NCBI RefSeq assembly: GCF_028737255.1
Contig: NZ_JAQZAN010000003.1
Location: 356,018-420,017, forward strand
DNA from: Actinomycetospora straminea
GTDB lineage: Bacteria > Actinomycetota > Actinomycetes > Mycobacteriales > Pseudonocardiaceae
DNA length: 64,000 bases
Direction of reading: 5' to 3'
Every line of letters starts with the position of its first letter. Positions within the stretch are counted from its first letter, which is position 1. The position numbers and the translations under genes were made by a program. Below, piece after piece: positions 40,718 to 49,330 of the stretch. Below the pieces are notes generated by a model. That model saw only the letters and a list, made by a program, of their open reading frames with translations. It did not search any database and was not told the DNA's origin.

Positions 40718-41770
40718 ATGACCAGCACGCTGGACGAGACCGCCGCCCTCGAGCGCTTCTACGGCGACGTCGCCGCGGCCGGGCTGCAGCCGCTGTGGAC
40801 CCAGACCCGCGACCTCATGACGCCGACGCCGCGCGGGGGCACGAGGGCCCACCGCTGGCCGTGGGCGACCCTGGCGGCGCTCGCGCACCGGTCGGGCGAC
40901 CTCATCCCCATCGAGCGCGGGGGCGAGCGCCGGGTCCTCGCGCTGGCGAACCCGGGGCTCGACGGGCTGCCGTTCGCGACGTCGACACTGTGGGCCGCCG
41001 TGCAGTTCCTCGGCCCGCGCGAGACCGCGCCGGCGCACCGCCACTCGCCGGGCGCGGTGCGCTTCGTGCTGCAGGGCGAGGGCGTGTGGACCGCGGTCGA
41101 CGGCGACCCGTGCCCGATGAGCCCGGGCGACCTCGTGCTCACGCCGGGCGGCACCTGGCACGAGCACCACAACCCGGGCGACGGCACCATGATCTGGTTC
41201 GACGGCCTGGACCTGCCGATGGTGGCCGCGCTCGACGCGGTCTTCTTCGAGACCCGCGACGACGAGGCCCCGAACACCGCGGCGCCCGAGCGCTCGCCGG
41301 GCGAGGCCCTGCACGGGCACCCCGGGCTGCGGCCCGACGGCGTCCCCGCCCCGCCCGGGCGTTCGCCGCTGTCGGTCTACCGGCGCGCCCACACCGACGC
41401 GGCGCTGGCCGACCTCGCCGCGCTGCGGCCCGACGCGCCGTCGGTCGGGGTCACGTTCACCGACCCGACGACCGGGCGGGACGTGCTGCCGACCATGCGG
41501 TGCCGGATGGAGCGGCTGCGGCCCGGCGCGCGCACCGCGACCACCCGCACGGTCGGCTCGTCGGTGCGCGTCGTGTTCTCCGGGCGGGGCACGACGACCG
41601 TCGACGGGCAGACGTTCGCGTGGGGTCCCGGGGACATGATCACGGTGCCGTCGTGGGCGGCCGTCGACCACCGCGCCGACGAGCCCGCCGACGTCTTCGT
41701 GCTCTCCGACGCCCCGGTCATCGAGGCCCTGCGCCTGGACCGCCACGCCGTCGTCGACCCCCAGGACTGA
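40718..41770 (+). CDS. Gentisate 1,2-dioxygenase-like bicupin
   Basis: 350 residues from ATG 40718. Two cupin modules: the first has APAHRHSPGAVRFVLQGEGV and GGTWHEHHNPGDG with the three His that bind Fe(II) in gentisate dioxygenases; the second, ~residues 265-340, is of degenerate metal type. Length and order match gentisate/salicylate/1-hydroxy-2-naphthoate dioxygenases. It opens gentisate to maleylpyruvate. Middle gene of the operon, 23 bases after the hydroxylase and 10 before the hydrolase. No dedicated maleylpyruvate isomerase is adjacent; the protein at 46864 is a distant candidate. Confidence 0.87.
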   Translation: MTSTLDETAALERFYGDVAAAGLQPLWTQTRDLMTPTPRGGTRAHRWPWATLAALAHRSGDLIPIERGGERRVLALANPGLDGLPFATSTLWAAVQFLGPRETAPAHRHSPGAVRFVLQGEGVWTAVDGDPCPMSPGDLVLTPGGTWHEHHNPGDGTMIWFDGLDLPMVAALDAVFFETRDDEAPNTAAPERSPGEALHGHPGLRPDGVPAPPGRSPLSVYRRAHTDAALADLAALRPDAPSVGVTFTDPTTGRDVLPTMRCRMERLRPGARTATTRTVGSSVRVVFSGRGTTTVDGQTFAWGPGDMITVPSWAAVDHRADEPADVFVLSDAPVIEALRLDRHAVVDPQD

Positions 41771-41780
41771 GGAGCCGGAG

Positions 41781-42719
41781 TTGCGTCTCGTCTCGTTCAC
41801 CACCGCCCACGGCGACCCCGTCGAGCGGGTCGGCCTGGTCGACGGCGACCCGGCCGACCCCGACGCCGCGTCCGTCACCGACCTCACGGACCTGGTCCGC
41901 GCGGGCACCGACGCGGCCGGCCTGTCGCCGATGCGCGCGCTCGCCGGGTCGTGGGACGCCCTGCGCGGGTCCCTGACCCCGGACGCCGGACCGGCGACGG
42001 CGCTGCGCGACGTGGCGCTCCGGCCCGTCGTGCCGGACCCGGGCACGGTGCTGGCCGCGCCCGTCAACTACCACGACCACATGGTCGAGATGAGCCAGAC
42101 CAGCCACGTCGGCGCGCTCGGGGTGTTCCTCAAGGCCCCGGCCTCGGTGCTGGCGCACGGCGGCACCGTCGCGCTGCCCTACACCGACCGGCGCTTCGAC
42201 CAGGAGGGCGAGCTCGCCGTCGTCATCGGCCGCGAGGCCCGGCACGTGTCCGAGGCCGACGCGCTCGACCACGTCCTCGGCTACACCGGGTGCCTCGACA
42301 TCACCATGCGCGGCGGCGAGGACCGTTCGCTGCGCAAGTCGTTCGCGACCTTCACGCCGCTGGGCCCGTGGCTCGTCACCGCGGACGAGGTCGACCCGAC
42401 CGACGTCGACCTCGTGTGCGCGGTCGACGGGCACGTCCGGCAGCGCGCCTCCACCCGCGACCTGATCTGGAGCGTCGCGGCCCTCGTGAGCTACGCGTCG
42501 TCGGTCTACCCCCTGCGGCCCGGTGACGTCCTCACCACCGGCACCCCGGCCGGCGTCGGGGAGATCACCGCCGGCCAGGAGGTCGTGCTGTCGCTCTCCG
42601 GCCTGCCGGACCTGCGGGTCGGGGTCGCCGCGGACCACGCCGTCGCCTGCCCCACCAGCGGAGCCGGCAAGGGCCCGGTGCCGCCGCCCACCCCGGAGCC
42701 CGTGGCGGCCGGCAGGTAG
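41781..42719 (+). CDS. Fumarylacetoacetate hydrolase-family protein, probable fumarylpyruvate hydrolase
   Basis: 312 residues from a TTG start at 41781 with GGAGCCGGAG before it. RLVSFTTAHGDPVERVGLV is the N-terminal beta domain; LAAPVNYHDHMVEM, FLKAPASVLAHGGTVALP, DQEGELAVVIGREARHVSE and LTTGTPAGVGEITAGQEV are the FAH-domain metal and catalytic segments. It would split (maleyl- or) fumarylpyruvate into pyruvate and fumarate or maleate. Last gene of the gentisate-type operon. Confidence 0.88.
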   Translation: MRLVSFTTAHGDPVERVGLVDGDPADPDAASVTDLTDLVRAGTDAAGLSPMRALAGSWDALRGSLTPDAGPATALRDVALRPVVPDPGTVLAAPVNYHDHMVEMSQTSHVGALGVFLKAPASVLAHGGTVALPYTDRRFDQEGELAVVIGREARHVSEADALDHVLGYTGCLDITMRGGEDRSLRKSFATFTPLGPWLVTADEVDPTDVDLVCAVDGHVRQRASTRDLIWSVAALVSYASSVYPLRPGDVLTTGTPAGVGEITAGQEVVLSLSGLPDLRVGVAADHAVACPTSGAGKGPVPPPTPEPVAAGR

Positions 42720-42737
42720 GACGCGGCGCCCTCCGCG

Positions 42738-43148
42738 TCAGAGGGCGGCGGCCGCCGCGGACGCCACGGCCTGGTCCTGCTCCCCGGTGCCGCCGCTGAC
42801 GCCGACGGCACCGACCACGGCGTCGCCGGACATCAGCGGCACACCCCCGGCGAAGATCATCACTCGGCCGTGGTTGGAGTCCTGGATGCCGTAGAACTGC
42901 CCGCCGGGCTGGGCGTTCTCGGCGAGGCCCTGGGTGGAGACGTCGAACGCCCGCGCGCTGAAGGCCTTGTTGATGGCCACGTCGACGCTGCCGATCCAGG
43001 CACCGTCCTGCCGGATGTGGGCCACGAGGTTGCCGCCGGCGTCGACGACGGCGATGTTCATCGGTTGCCCCTGGTTCGCCGCCTCCTCCTCGCCGGCGGC
43101 GATGACGCGGCGGGCGTCCTCCAGGGTCACGGTGTCCATGCTGCGCAT
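42738..43148 (-). CDS. GlcG/HbpS-like haem-degrading family protein (DUF336)
   Basis: 136 residues from ATG 43148 (GAGAGG upstream; an open frame beyond is noncoding). TLEDARRVIAAGEEEAANQG, MNIAVVDAGGNLVAHIRQDG, SVDVAINKAFSARAF and FAGGVPLMSGDAVVGAVGVSGG are the family blocks. These small proteins bind haem or cobalamin-like ligands or are cofactors of diol/aromatic pathways; genes of this type often sit near ring-cleavage operons. Converges on the fumarylpyruvate hydrolase-like gene. Precise role unknown. Confidence 0.85.
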   Translation of the reverse strand: MRSMDTVTLEDARRVIAAGEEEAANQGQPMNIAVVDAGGNLVAHIRQDGAWIGSVDVAINKAFSARAFDVSTQGLAENAQPGGQFYGIQDSNHGRVMIFAGGVPLMSGDAVVGAVGVSGGTGEQDQAVASAAAAAL

Positions 43149-43342
43149 GACGGGTCCTCTCCGGACGACTGCGTCGGAGCACGCCGGACGGGTCGACGTC
43201 CTGCCCATCGTGGCCGCGACGCCCGGCGCCGTCGATCCCCGCCGCGTCACCGGCCTCACTCGGGACCGTGTCGTCCGAGGGGCCCCGGCACGGCGTTCGT
43301 TCACTACTGTCGACCGCGGGTGACACCGGCCGGGACGGAGTG

Positions 43343-43954
43343 ATGATCGTGGCGACCACGCGCGGGTTCCTCGGGCGTCGGCGGGAGCGCGACCCGCGAC
43401 TGCCGCCGGGCCAGTACGACGTCGGGGCCGGGTGGCCGGTGCTCACGGCCGAGGCGACGCCGCGGGTGGACGCCGACACGTGGACGGTGACCGTCGACGG
43501 CCTGGTCGACACGCCCACGACGTGGACGCTGCGCGAGCTGCGGCTGCTGACGCCGTCGGTGTACGCGGGGGACATCCACTGCGTCACCACGTGGTCCAAG
43601 CTCGACACCAACTTCTCCGGCATCTCCTTCGACACCCTGCTCGACGCGGTGGGCGTGCAGGACGAGGCGAAGTTCGTCGTCGAGCGCTCGACCACCGGCT
43701 ACACCACCAACCTGCCCCTCGACGACGTGCGCGGCGGCAAGGCGTGGGTCGTGTGGGAGCACGAGGGCCGGCCGCTGCCGCGCGAGCACGGCGGGCCGGT
43801 GCGGATGATCGTGCCGCACCTCTACTTCTGGAAGTCCGCGAAGTGGATCGAGAGGATCACCCTGCTCGACCACGACGAGCCCGGCTTCTGGGAGGTGAAC
43901 GGCTATCACGAGCGAGGCGACCCCTGGCGTGAGCAGCGCTTCGACGGGGACTGA
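43343..43954 (+). CDS. Sulfite oxidase-like molybdopterin oxidoreductase
   Basis: 203 residues from ATG 43343. WTVTVDGLVDTPTTWTLREL and GDIHCVTTWSKLDTNFSGI (Cys that would bind Mo) followed by VPHLYFWKSAKWIERITLLD match the catalytic domain of the sulfite-oxidase/YedY family, without the dimerisation domain or haem. No signal peptide, so cytoplasmic. Overlaps the next gene by 26 bases; the neighbouring FAD/NAD reductase-like protein would be its electron partner. Substrate unknown. Confidence 0.85.
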   Translation: MIVATTRGFLGRRRERDPRLPPGQYDVGAGWPVLTAEATPRVDADTWTVTVDGLVDTPTTWTLRELRLLTPSVYAGDIHCVTTWSKLDTNFSGISFDTLLDAVGVQDEAKFVVERSTTGYTTNLPLDDVRGGKAWVVWEHEGRPLPREHGGPVRMIVPHLYFWKSAKWIERITLLDHDEPGFWEVNGYHERGDPWREQRFDGD

Positions 43955-44690
43955 CGAGGACTTCGGGGTCCCCGACGACCGCCCGGGCGGCCCGAACGAC
44001 CGGCGGGCCGCGGCGAAGTGGCGCGACGCGCGGGTCGTCGAGGTCGCGCACCCGGCGGTCGACGCCGTCGTGCTGCGCCTCGCCGTGCCCGAGCGCGTGC
44101 AGCACCACCCCGGCCAGCACTACGTCGTGCGGCTGCGGGCACCCGACGGGTACACCGCGCAGCGCTCCTACTCGGTGGCCTCGTCGCCCGCCGACGACCT
44201 GGTGGAGCTCTTCGTCGAGCGCATCGACGACGGCGAGGTGTCGACCTACCTCGCCGACGTCGTCGAGCCCGGCGACGACCTCGAGGTCCGCGGGCCGATC
44301 GGGCGCTGGTTCGTCTGGAGCGGGTACACGCGGGCCGTCGCGATCGGCGGCGGCAGCGGCGTCGCCCCGCTGGTCGGGATGCTCCGGCACGCGCACGACG
44401 TCGACCGGACCGACCGGCTGCGCCTGGCGGTCAGCGCGACGACCCGCGACCGTCTGCCCTACGCCGGCGAGCTCGAGGCCGCCGGCGCGCACATCGCGCT
44501 CACCCGCGCGCCGGGCGACCCGCACGCCGGGCGCCTCGACGCGGCCGCGATCGCCGCACTCGTCGACCCCGGGGCGACGGTGTACCTGTGCGGCTCGGCG
44601 CGCTTCACCGGAGCGATGGAGACGCTGCTCGTCGACGTCGGCCAGCCGGCCGGGACGATCCGCGTGGAGCGGTTCGGCCCGACCGGCTGA
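43929..44690 (+). CDS. Ferredoxin-NAD(P) reductase-like flavoprotein
   Basis: 253 residues from GTG 43929, overlapping the molybdenum-enzyme gene by 26 bases in another frame. HHPGQHYVVRL, AQRSYSVASSP (FAD RxYS motif) and AVAIGGGSGVAPLVGMLRHA (NAD pyrophosphate loop), then TVYLCGSARFTGAM, show the FNR fold; no iron-sulfur domain. With its partner it looks like a two-component molybdenum oxidoreductase that takes electrons from or gives them to NAD(P). Confidence 0.88.
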   Translation: MSSASTGTDEDFGVPDDRPGGPNDRRAAAKWRDARVVEVAHPAVDAVVLRLAVPERVQHHPGQHYVVRLRAPDGYTAQRSYSVASSPADDLVELFVERIDDGEVSTYLADVVEPGDDLEVRGPIGRWFVWSGYTRAVAIGGGSGVAPLVGMLRHAHDVDRTDRLRLAVSATTRDRLPYAGELEAAGAHIALTRAPGDPHAGRLDAAAIAALVDPGATVYLCGSARFTGAMETLLVDVGQPAGTIRVERFGPTG

Positions 44691-44697
44691 CACCCGA

Positions 44698-45045
44698 CTA
44701 GTGGAGCTTGCGCTGCCAGTCCTTCGGCACGCGGCCGGCCGGCCCGGGGACACCCTGGTCCTCGGGGTGGTTCTGGGCGCCGGCGAGCACCGGGCCGTGG
44801 CCGACGGAGCCGTCGCGGTCGTCGAAGAACCAGTCCTCGCCGGGCTCGAAGCTCGTGAGGATCGGGTGGCCCTGCTCGCGGGCGTGCCGCGTCGCGTGTT
44901 GCATCGGCGACGAGTCGCAGCACCCGATGTGGCCGCAGGCCGCGCAGCGGCGCAGGTGGAACCACCAGCCGCCGTTCTGCTCGCACTCCAGGCACCCCGT
45001 CCCCGAGGGCTCGGCGTGCGGGTCGATCTCCTGCTGGGTCGTCAC
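44698..45045 (-). CDS. UBP-type zinc-finger protein
   Basis: 115 residues from GTG 45045, overlapping the acetyltransferase stop as GTGA. CLECEQNGGWWFHLRRCAACG, GCCDSSPMQHATRHA, then GHPILTSFEPGEDWFF give the Cys/His pattern of the ubiquitin-hydrolase-type (ZnF-UBP) finger, here in a bacterium. Such actinobacterial proteins are common, small and of unknown function; they cannot act on ubiquitin unless a ubiquitin-like partner exists. Coupled to the GNAT-like gene. Confidence 0.88.
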   Translation of the reverse strand: MTTQQEIDPHAEPSGTGCLECEQNGGWWFHLRRCAACGHIGCCDSSPMQHATRHAREQGHPILTSFEPGEDWFFDDRDGSVGHGPVLAGAQNHPEDQGVPGPAGRVPKDWQRKLH

Positions 45046-45401
45046 TGTTCCTCTCCCGCCATCTCCGGCTCCGGAAGGCCGAGCTCCTGCCGCGTCTGCG
45101 GCGGGACGTCGGCGAGGTACTCCTGGTGGGACCCCAGCCACCGCTGCGCGTAGGGACACAGCGGGACGAGGGCGACACCCTCGGACCGCGCGGCCTCGAA
45201 CACCGCCCGCACCAGGCGCCCGGCGAGCCCCCGGCCGCCGTAGGCCTCGTCGACCTCGGTGTGGACGAGGACGATCCGGTCCCCGCGCCGCCGGACGTCG
45301 ACGTGCCCGGCCTCGGCGCCGTCCACGTGCAGCACGAAGGCCCGGCGGTCCGGGTCCTCCGCCACCACGACGCCGTCGCCGACGTCACCCGTGTCGTCCA
45401 T
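45042..45401 (-). CDS. Small Gcn5-related N-acetyltransferase (YidJ/PF14542-like)
   Basis: 119 residues from ATG 45401 (GAGGAGAG upstream). VLHVDGAEAGHVDVRRRGDR, then HTEVDEAYGGRGLAGRLVRAVFEAAR is the acetyl-CoA pyrophosphate loop (Q/RGxGxA/G type), and LVPLCPYAQRWLGSHQEY ends the short fold with the conserved CPY. Acceptor unknown. Coupled to the zinc-finger gene, and just downstream of the 14-bp tandem duplication at 45433. Confidence 0.87.
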   Translation of the reverse strand: MDDTGDVGDGVVVAEDPDRRAFVLHVDGAEAGHVDVRRRGDRIVLVHTEVDEAYGGRGLAGRLVRAVFEAARSEGVALVPLCPYAQRWLGSHQEYLADVPPQTRQELGLPEPEMAGEEQ

Positions 45402-45432
45402 CGCTCTCCTCGTGCGCGTCCGTTCCCCGACC

Positions 45433-45460
45433 TCCGCCCATCCTGCTCCGCCCATCCTGC
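45433..45460. repeat. 14-bp perfect tandem duplication
   Basis: TCCGCCCATCCTGC occurs twice in a row (45433-45446, 45447-45460) in the promoter region of the acetyltransferase gene. Likely slippage product; function unknown. Confidence 0.8.
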
Positions 45461-45501
45461 TCCTCGGGCGCCACCGGCATCGGTGAGCTGCGGCACCGGG
45501 A

Positions 45502-46815
45502 TCACGACTCGGGCGATGCCTCCGCGGGGTCGTCGCGGACCAGCGGCGTGATCCGCACCCGCGCCACCCGCAGCCCGTCGACGGCGGTGACGGCGAACCG
45601 GTGGTCGAGGGCCTCGACGACGTCGCCGACCGCGGGCGTGCGCCCCAGTTCCTGCAGCACGAAGCCGCCGAGGGTGTCGAAGGAGCCGTCGGGCAGCTCG
45701 ATCCCGGTCTGGTCGGCGACGTCGGTGCGGTGGAGCAGGCCGTCGGCCTCGTAGGTGCCGTCGTCGAGGGGGCGCGCGGGCACGGCCTTCGGGTCGTACT
45801 CGTCGCGGATCTCGCCGACGATCTCCTCGACGAGGTCCTCGACGGTGACGATCCCGTCGGTGCCGCCGTACTCGTCGATGACGACCGCGAGGTGCCCGCC
45901 GCCGCGGCGCATCAGCGACAGCGTGTCGAGCACCGGCTTGCTGCCGGGCAGGACGGTGACGGTGCGGACGATGTCGCGCAGCTGCGGCGAGGTACCGCCG
46001 GCGGTGACGTGGGCGGTGAGCAGGTCGCGCACGTGGACGAAGCCCAGGACGTCGTCGACCGACTCGCCGGTCACCGGGTAGCGCGAGTGCGGCCGGTCGG
46101 AGACCTGCACGACGGCCTCCGCGGCCGTGAGCTCGGCGTCGAGGAAGTCGACCTCGGTGCGCGGCACCATGACCTCGCTGATGACGCGGTCGGTGGCCTC
46201 GAAGGCGTCGGTGAGCAGGCGGCGCTCGTCGTCGGTGAGCGTGCTGGTGGTGCGCACCATGTCGCGCAGCTCGTCCTCGCTGACCTCGTCCTCGGTCTGC
46301 TTCGGGTCGACGCCCAGCACGCGCACGACGGCGTTCGTCGACACCGAGAGCAGCCAGATCAGCGGGCGGGTGAGCGAGGCGAGGCGGTCGAGCACCGGGG
46401 CCGTCGTCAGCGACACGGCCTCCGGCTTCTGGAGCGCCAGCCGCTTGGGGACGAGCTCACCCGCGACCAGCGACAGGTACGAGACGAACGCGGTGACGAT
46501 GACGAGCGCGACGGTCGCCGCGAGCGCGACGGGCAGCCCGATGCCCTCCAGGCCGGGCTCGAGGCGCCCGGCGAGCGTGGCGCCGCCGTAGGACGAGGCG
46601 AAGAACCCGGTGAAGGTCACGCCGATCTGCACCGCCGACAGGAAGCGGTTGGAGTCGCCCCGCAGGCGGGCCACCGCCCGGCCGCGGGCCCCGCTCTCCG
46701 CCAGCGCCGACACCTGCCCGGAGCGCAGCGACACCAGCGCGATCTCGGCGGCGGCGAAGAAGCCCCCGATCAGGACGAACAGCAGTACCAGCCCGATCTC
46801 GAGCGCGACGTCCAC
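45502..46815 (-). CDS. CNNM/CorC (hemolysin-family) membrane transporter with CBS pair
   Basis: 437 residues. The N-terminal DUF21 domain (~1-195) has about four membrane helices, starting VALEIGLVLLFVLIGGFFAAAEIALVSL split by a turn; residues ~205-325 are the CBS pair (VMVPRTEVDFLDAE near its start), and ~345-425 is the CorC/HlyC domain with DGTYEADGLLHRTDV. Relatives carry Mg2+ or Na+. Stands alone, divergent from nothing obvious. ATG/GTG start at 46815 precedes a purine-poor leader; start uncertain by a few residues. Confidence 0.9.
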   Translation of the reverse strand: MDVALEIGLVLLFVLIGGFFAAAEIALVSLRSGQVSALAESGARGRAVARLRGDSNRFLSAVQIGVTFTGFFASSYGGATLAGRLEPGLEGIGLPVALAATVALVIVTAFVSYLSLVAGELVPKRLALQKPEAVSLTTAPVLDRLASLTRPLIWLLSVSTNAVVRVLGVDPKQTEDEVSEDELRDMVRTTSTLTDDERRLLTDAFEATDRVISEVMVPRTEVDFLDAELTAAEAVVQVSDRPHSRYPVTGESVDDVLGFVHVRDLLTAHVTAGGTSPQLRDIVRTVTVLPGSKPVLDTLSLMRRGGGHLAVVIDEYGGTDGIVTVEDLVEEIVGEIRDEYDPKAVPARPLDDGTYEADGLLHRTDVADQTGIELPDGSFDTLGGFVLQELGRTPAVGDVVEALDHRFAVTAVDGLRVARVRITPLVRDDPAEASPES

Positions 46816-46863
46816 ACCCGGATCCTCCCAGTCCGGACGTAGCGGGCCGGTCGGGCGGCCCGA

Positions 46864-47484
46864 TCAGGGCGTGCGGCCGGTGCCCGCGACCACCCGGTCC
46901 CACAGCGGCGCGTCGTCGCCCGTGGGCACCCGCGGGCCCCAGAGCTCGGGCAGCGGCGCCCGCGGCACGAACACCGCGACGTGGTCGGCGGTCGCGCGCA
47001 GGACGTCGGCGGGCAGGTCGGGCACGGGCCGGTCGAGGGCGCGGGCGAGGTCCCAGGCGTGCACGACGAGCTCGGTGAGCCCGATGCGTCCCCACGTCGC
47101 GCGGGGGAGCACGGGGCCGGGTGCGCCGGCCGTGCCCTCCCCGGCCGCGGGGGACCGCCACGCGCCGGCCATCCGCGCGAGCCCGGTCGCGAGGGTGTCG
47201 CGCCGCCCGCCGTCCCAGGGCACGTCGCCGGGGCCGGGGGCGGGGTCGTCGGTGCCGCGGGCGAGCGCGGTGAAGCCGGCGGCGACGACGTCGAGGTGGT
47301 CGAGCAGGTCGGCGACCGTCCAGCCGGTGCACGGGGTGGGCGCGGCGAGGTCGTCGTCGGTGACGGTGGTGACGAGCCCGCCGAGCGCGCGGGCGGCGGG
47401 GGTCAGGTCCAGCGGCGGGGTGGGCACGGTGGTGGACACGGTGGTGGACACGGTGGTGGGACGGGCCGCGGGGCCGCGAGTCAT
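46864..47484 (-). CDS. Mycothiol-dependent maleylpyruvate isomerase/TIGR03086-type protein
   Basis: 206 residues. LTPAARALGGLVTTVTDDDLA then TPCTGWTVADLLDHLDVVAAG is the DinB-like four-helix start with the metal His; LTELVVHAWDLARAL is the second metal segment. An N-terminal TTVSTTVSTTV stretch arises from 12-bp repeats (about 47427-47461). Nine bases after the FAD-oxidoreductase gene, probably one operon. Could isomerise maleylpyruvate for the gentisate pathway, but the family has many functions. Confidence 0.82.
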   Translation of the reverse strand: MTRGPAARPTTVSTTVSTTVPTPPLDLTPAARALGGLVTTVTDDDLAAPTPCTGWTVADLLDHLDVVAAGFTALARGTDDPAPGPGDVPWDGGRRDTLATGLARMAGAWRSPAAGEGTAGAPGPVLPRATWGRIGLTELVVHAWDLARALDRPVPDLPADVLRATADHVAVFVPRAPLPELWGPRVPTGDDAPLWDRVVAGTGRTP

Positions 47485-47493
47485 CGCTCGCGG

Positions 47494-48918
47494 TCAGACC
47501 GTGAGCGCGGTCTCGAGCTCGGCGCGGGTGAGCCGGGGCGTCGCGGCGCCGCCCCGTGCCAGCGCGGCGCGGGTGGCGGCCACGACCTCGGGGTCGGTGT
47601 AGAGCTTCTCCGCGTCCCCGACCATGCCCATGATCCGGGCGACGGCGCGGAACGCGATCGGGTCGACCAGCGACGCGCGCCGGAGATCGGCGAACGTGAC
47701 CCGCTCGCCCTCCGCGGCGGGCGGGGGCGGGACGGGGTCGCCCAGCACGGTGTGGCGCAGCAGCGCGAGGCGGGCGGCGTCCGTGGCGGCCTGGTCGGCG
47801 TACCAGGGACGGACGTGCTCCAGCACGGCGCGGTCCAGGGCGAGCGCCGCGCCCTCCGGGTCGTCGGGGTGCTCGGCGAGGACCTCCGCCAGGTCGCCGA
47901 TCGTGCGCAGCGCGACGCCGATGCCGCGCCCGAACGTCGGGTTGGTGGTGCACACCGAGTCGCCGACCGCGAGCAGGCCGGTCGCGACGGGGCGCCCGTC
48001 GACCACGAGGCGGCGGAAGGTGTTGTGCAGCCCGCCCATCACCGCCACGTCGGAGATCGGCTCGAGGACGTCGAGCCAGGCGGCGTAGTACGGCACCGTG
48101 CGCAGGACCCGCTCGAACACCTCCGGGGCGTGCGCGGTGCGGAAGCGCCGGTCCGCGGCGAGCGGGGCGAGCGCGATCTGGGCGGTCCGGCCGTCGCCCG
48201 CCCAGAGGCCGACGAGGAACTCGTCGAGGCCGGTGACCACGCGTGCCGTGTCCGGCCCGGGCAGGTCGGCGCCGTCGCGGATGCGGTACTGGCGGCTGAT
48301 GTACGCGAGCCCGCACGGTGCCGACTCGACGCAGGTCCGGCGCGCGCCGACGCCGTCGAGCCAGCGGTCGATCGCGGTGCGGCGGCCGGCGGCGTCGACG
48401 ACGAGGTCGGCCGGGACGTCGCCGCCGTCGGTGGTCACCCCGCGCACGCGGGGCGGGTCTCCGGGTCCGGCGGCGTCGGCCAGCAGGCCCGTCACGGTGA
48501 CGCCGTGCCGCACGACGACGCCCGGCTCGGCGGCCGCGACGCATCCGAGGACCCAGTCGAACGTCGCCCGGCGGCTCATCACGGGCAGGAGCTCGTCGTC
48601 GCCGTCGAAGGGGGAGCGGTCGGTGAGGGTGGCCGGCATCTGGGAGGTGAGCGGGGCGTCGCGGGCGCCCGCCGCCCGGAACGCGGCGAGCACGTCGGGC
48701 AGGAGGCGCTCGAGCAGCGCCCGGGTGCCGGGCAGGAAGACGTGCGGCTGGACGACCTGCGGGGCGGTGGGTCGCAGCGCGTGGGCGGCGGCGGTCTCGA
48801 CGTCGGGCGCGGGCGCCAGGTCGTCGCGCTCCAGGACCGTGACCCGGTGCCCGTCGCGCGCCAGCACCAGCGCCGCGGCCAGCCCGGCCGCGCTCCCCCC
48901 GACCACGACGACGTCCAC
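47494..48918 (-). CDS. FAD-dependent oxidoreductase/monooxygenase
   Basis: 474 residues from GTG 48918 (GAGGTGG upstream). VDVVVVGGSAAGLAAALVLARDG is the FAD Rossmann loop at the very N-terminus; LVVDAAGRRTAIDRWL is the DG-like motif and VGDSVCTTNPTFGRGIGVALR the GD motif and flavin loop. Resembles hydroxylase/halogenase-like flavoproteins of actinomycetes; the Lys and Trp of halogenases were not seen. Upstream of the isomerase-like gene in one operon. Substrate unknown. Confidence 0.85.
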   Translation of the reverse strand: MDVVVVGGSAAGLAAALVLARDGHRVTVLERDDLAPAPDVETAAAHALRPTAPQVVQPHVFLPGTRALLERLLPDVLAAFRAAGARDAPLTSQMPATLTDRSPFDGDDELLPVMSRRATFDWVLGCVAAAEPGVVVRHGVTVTGLLADAAGPGDPPRVRGVTTDGGDVPADLVVDAAGRRTAIDRWLDGVGARRTCVESAPCGLAYISRQYRIRDGADLPGPDTARVVTGLDEFLVGLWAGDGRTAQIALAPLAADRRFRTAHAPEVFERVLRTVPYYAAWLDVLEPISDVAVMGGLHNTFRRLVVDGRPVATGLLAVGDSVCTTNPTFGRGIGVALRTIGDLAEVLAEHPDDPEGAALALDRAVLEHVRPWYADQAATDAARLALLRHTVLGDPVPPPPAAEGERVTFADLRRASLVDPIAFRAVARIMGMVGDAEKLYTDPEVVAATRAALARGGAATPRLTRAELETALTV

Positions 48919-49131
48919 GGTGCACCACCTCGCGAGGAGATGCTCCGCCCGTCGGGGCGCGCTTGACCAGCGGGAACTCGCCGCGTGCCCGGTCGGGCAC
49001 ACAGCGGGACGAACCGGTGCGGGCGGCATCGAGTCGCTGGCGGTGGGTAACCTGGGTCACAGCGGTCCGGCGACCGCCGGGTCGCAGCGACTGACGACGA
49101 CGGTGACGACGAGGTCATCGGAGGTGCTCGG

Positions 49132-49329
49132 ATGTCCGACGAGAAGCGCGAACCGACCGCCCCGCGGGAGCGGCACGACGCCGACGAGCCCGTGCGCAAG
49201 GGCAACGTCCACGGGTTCATCGAGGCGGCCCGCATGTGGGCTCGCCAGAAGGGCCTGGCGGTGCCGGCGAACGGCCCGCTCCCGCCCGAGGTGGTCGCGC
49301 AGTACCGGCGACACCAGACCTGGGAGTGA
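49132..49329 (+). CDS. Lsr2 C-terminal-like miniprotein
   Basis: 65 residues from ATG 49132 (GGAGG nine bases upstream). Residues 1-24 are charged; residues ~28-63 (GFIEAARMWARQKGLAVPAN, GPLPPEVVAQYRRH) follow the Lsr2 DNA-binding end: helix with R-x-WA, loop, P-x-x-V-x-x-Y. The AT-hook-like RGR of Lsr2 is replaced by NGP, and the N-terminal dimerisation domain is missing. Thus a possible DNA-binding decoy or regulator, or only a fold relative. Ends one base from the convergent VOC gene. Confidence 0.7.
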   Translation: MSDEKREPTAPRERHDADEPVRKGNVHGFIEAARMWARQKGLAVPANGPLPPEVVAQYRRHQTWE

Positions 49330-49330
49330 G

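Noticed and set aside
47427..47461. 12-bp tandem repeats as a regulatory array
   Set aside because: They encode a TTVS run at the N-terminus of the isomerase-like protein; simple low-complexity coding sequence is enough explanation.
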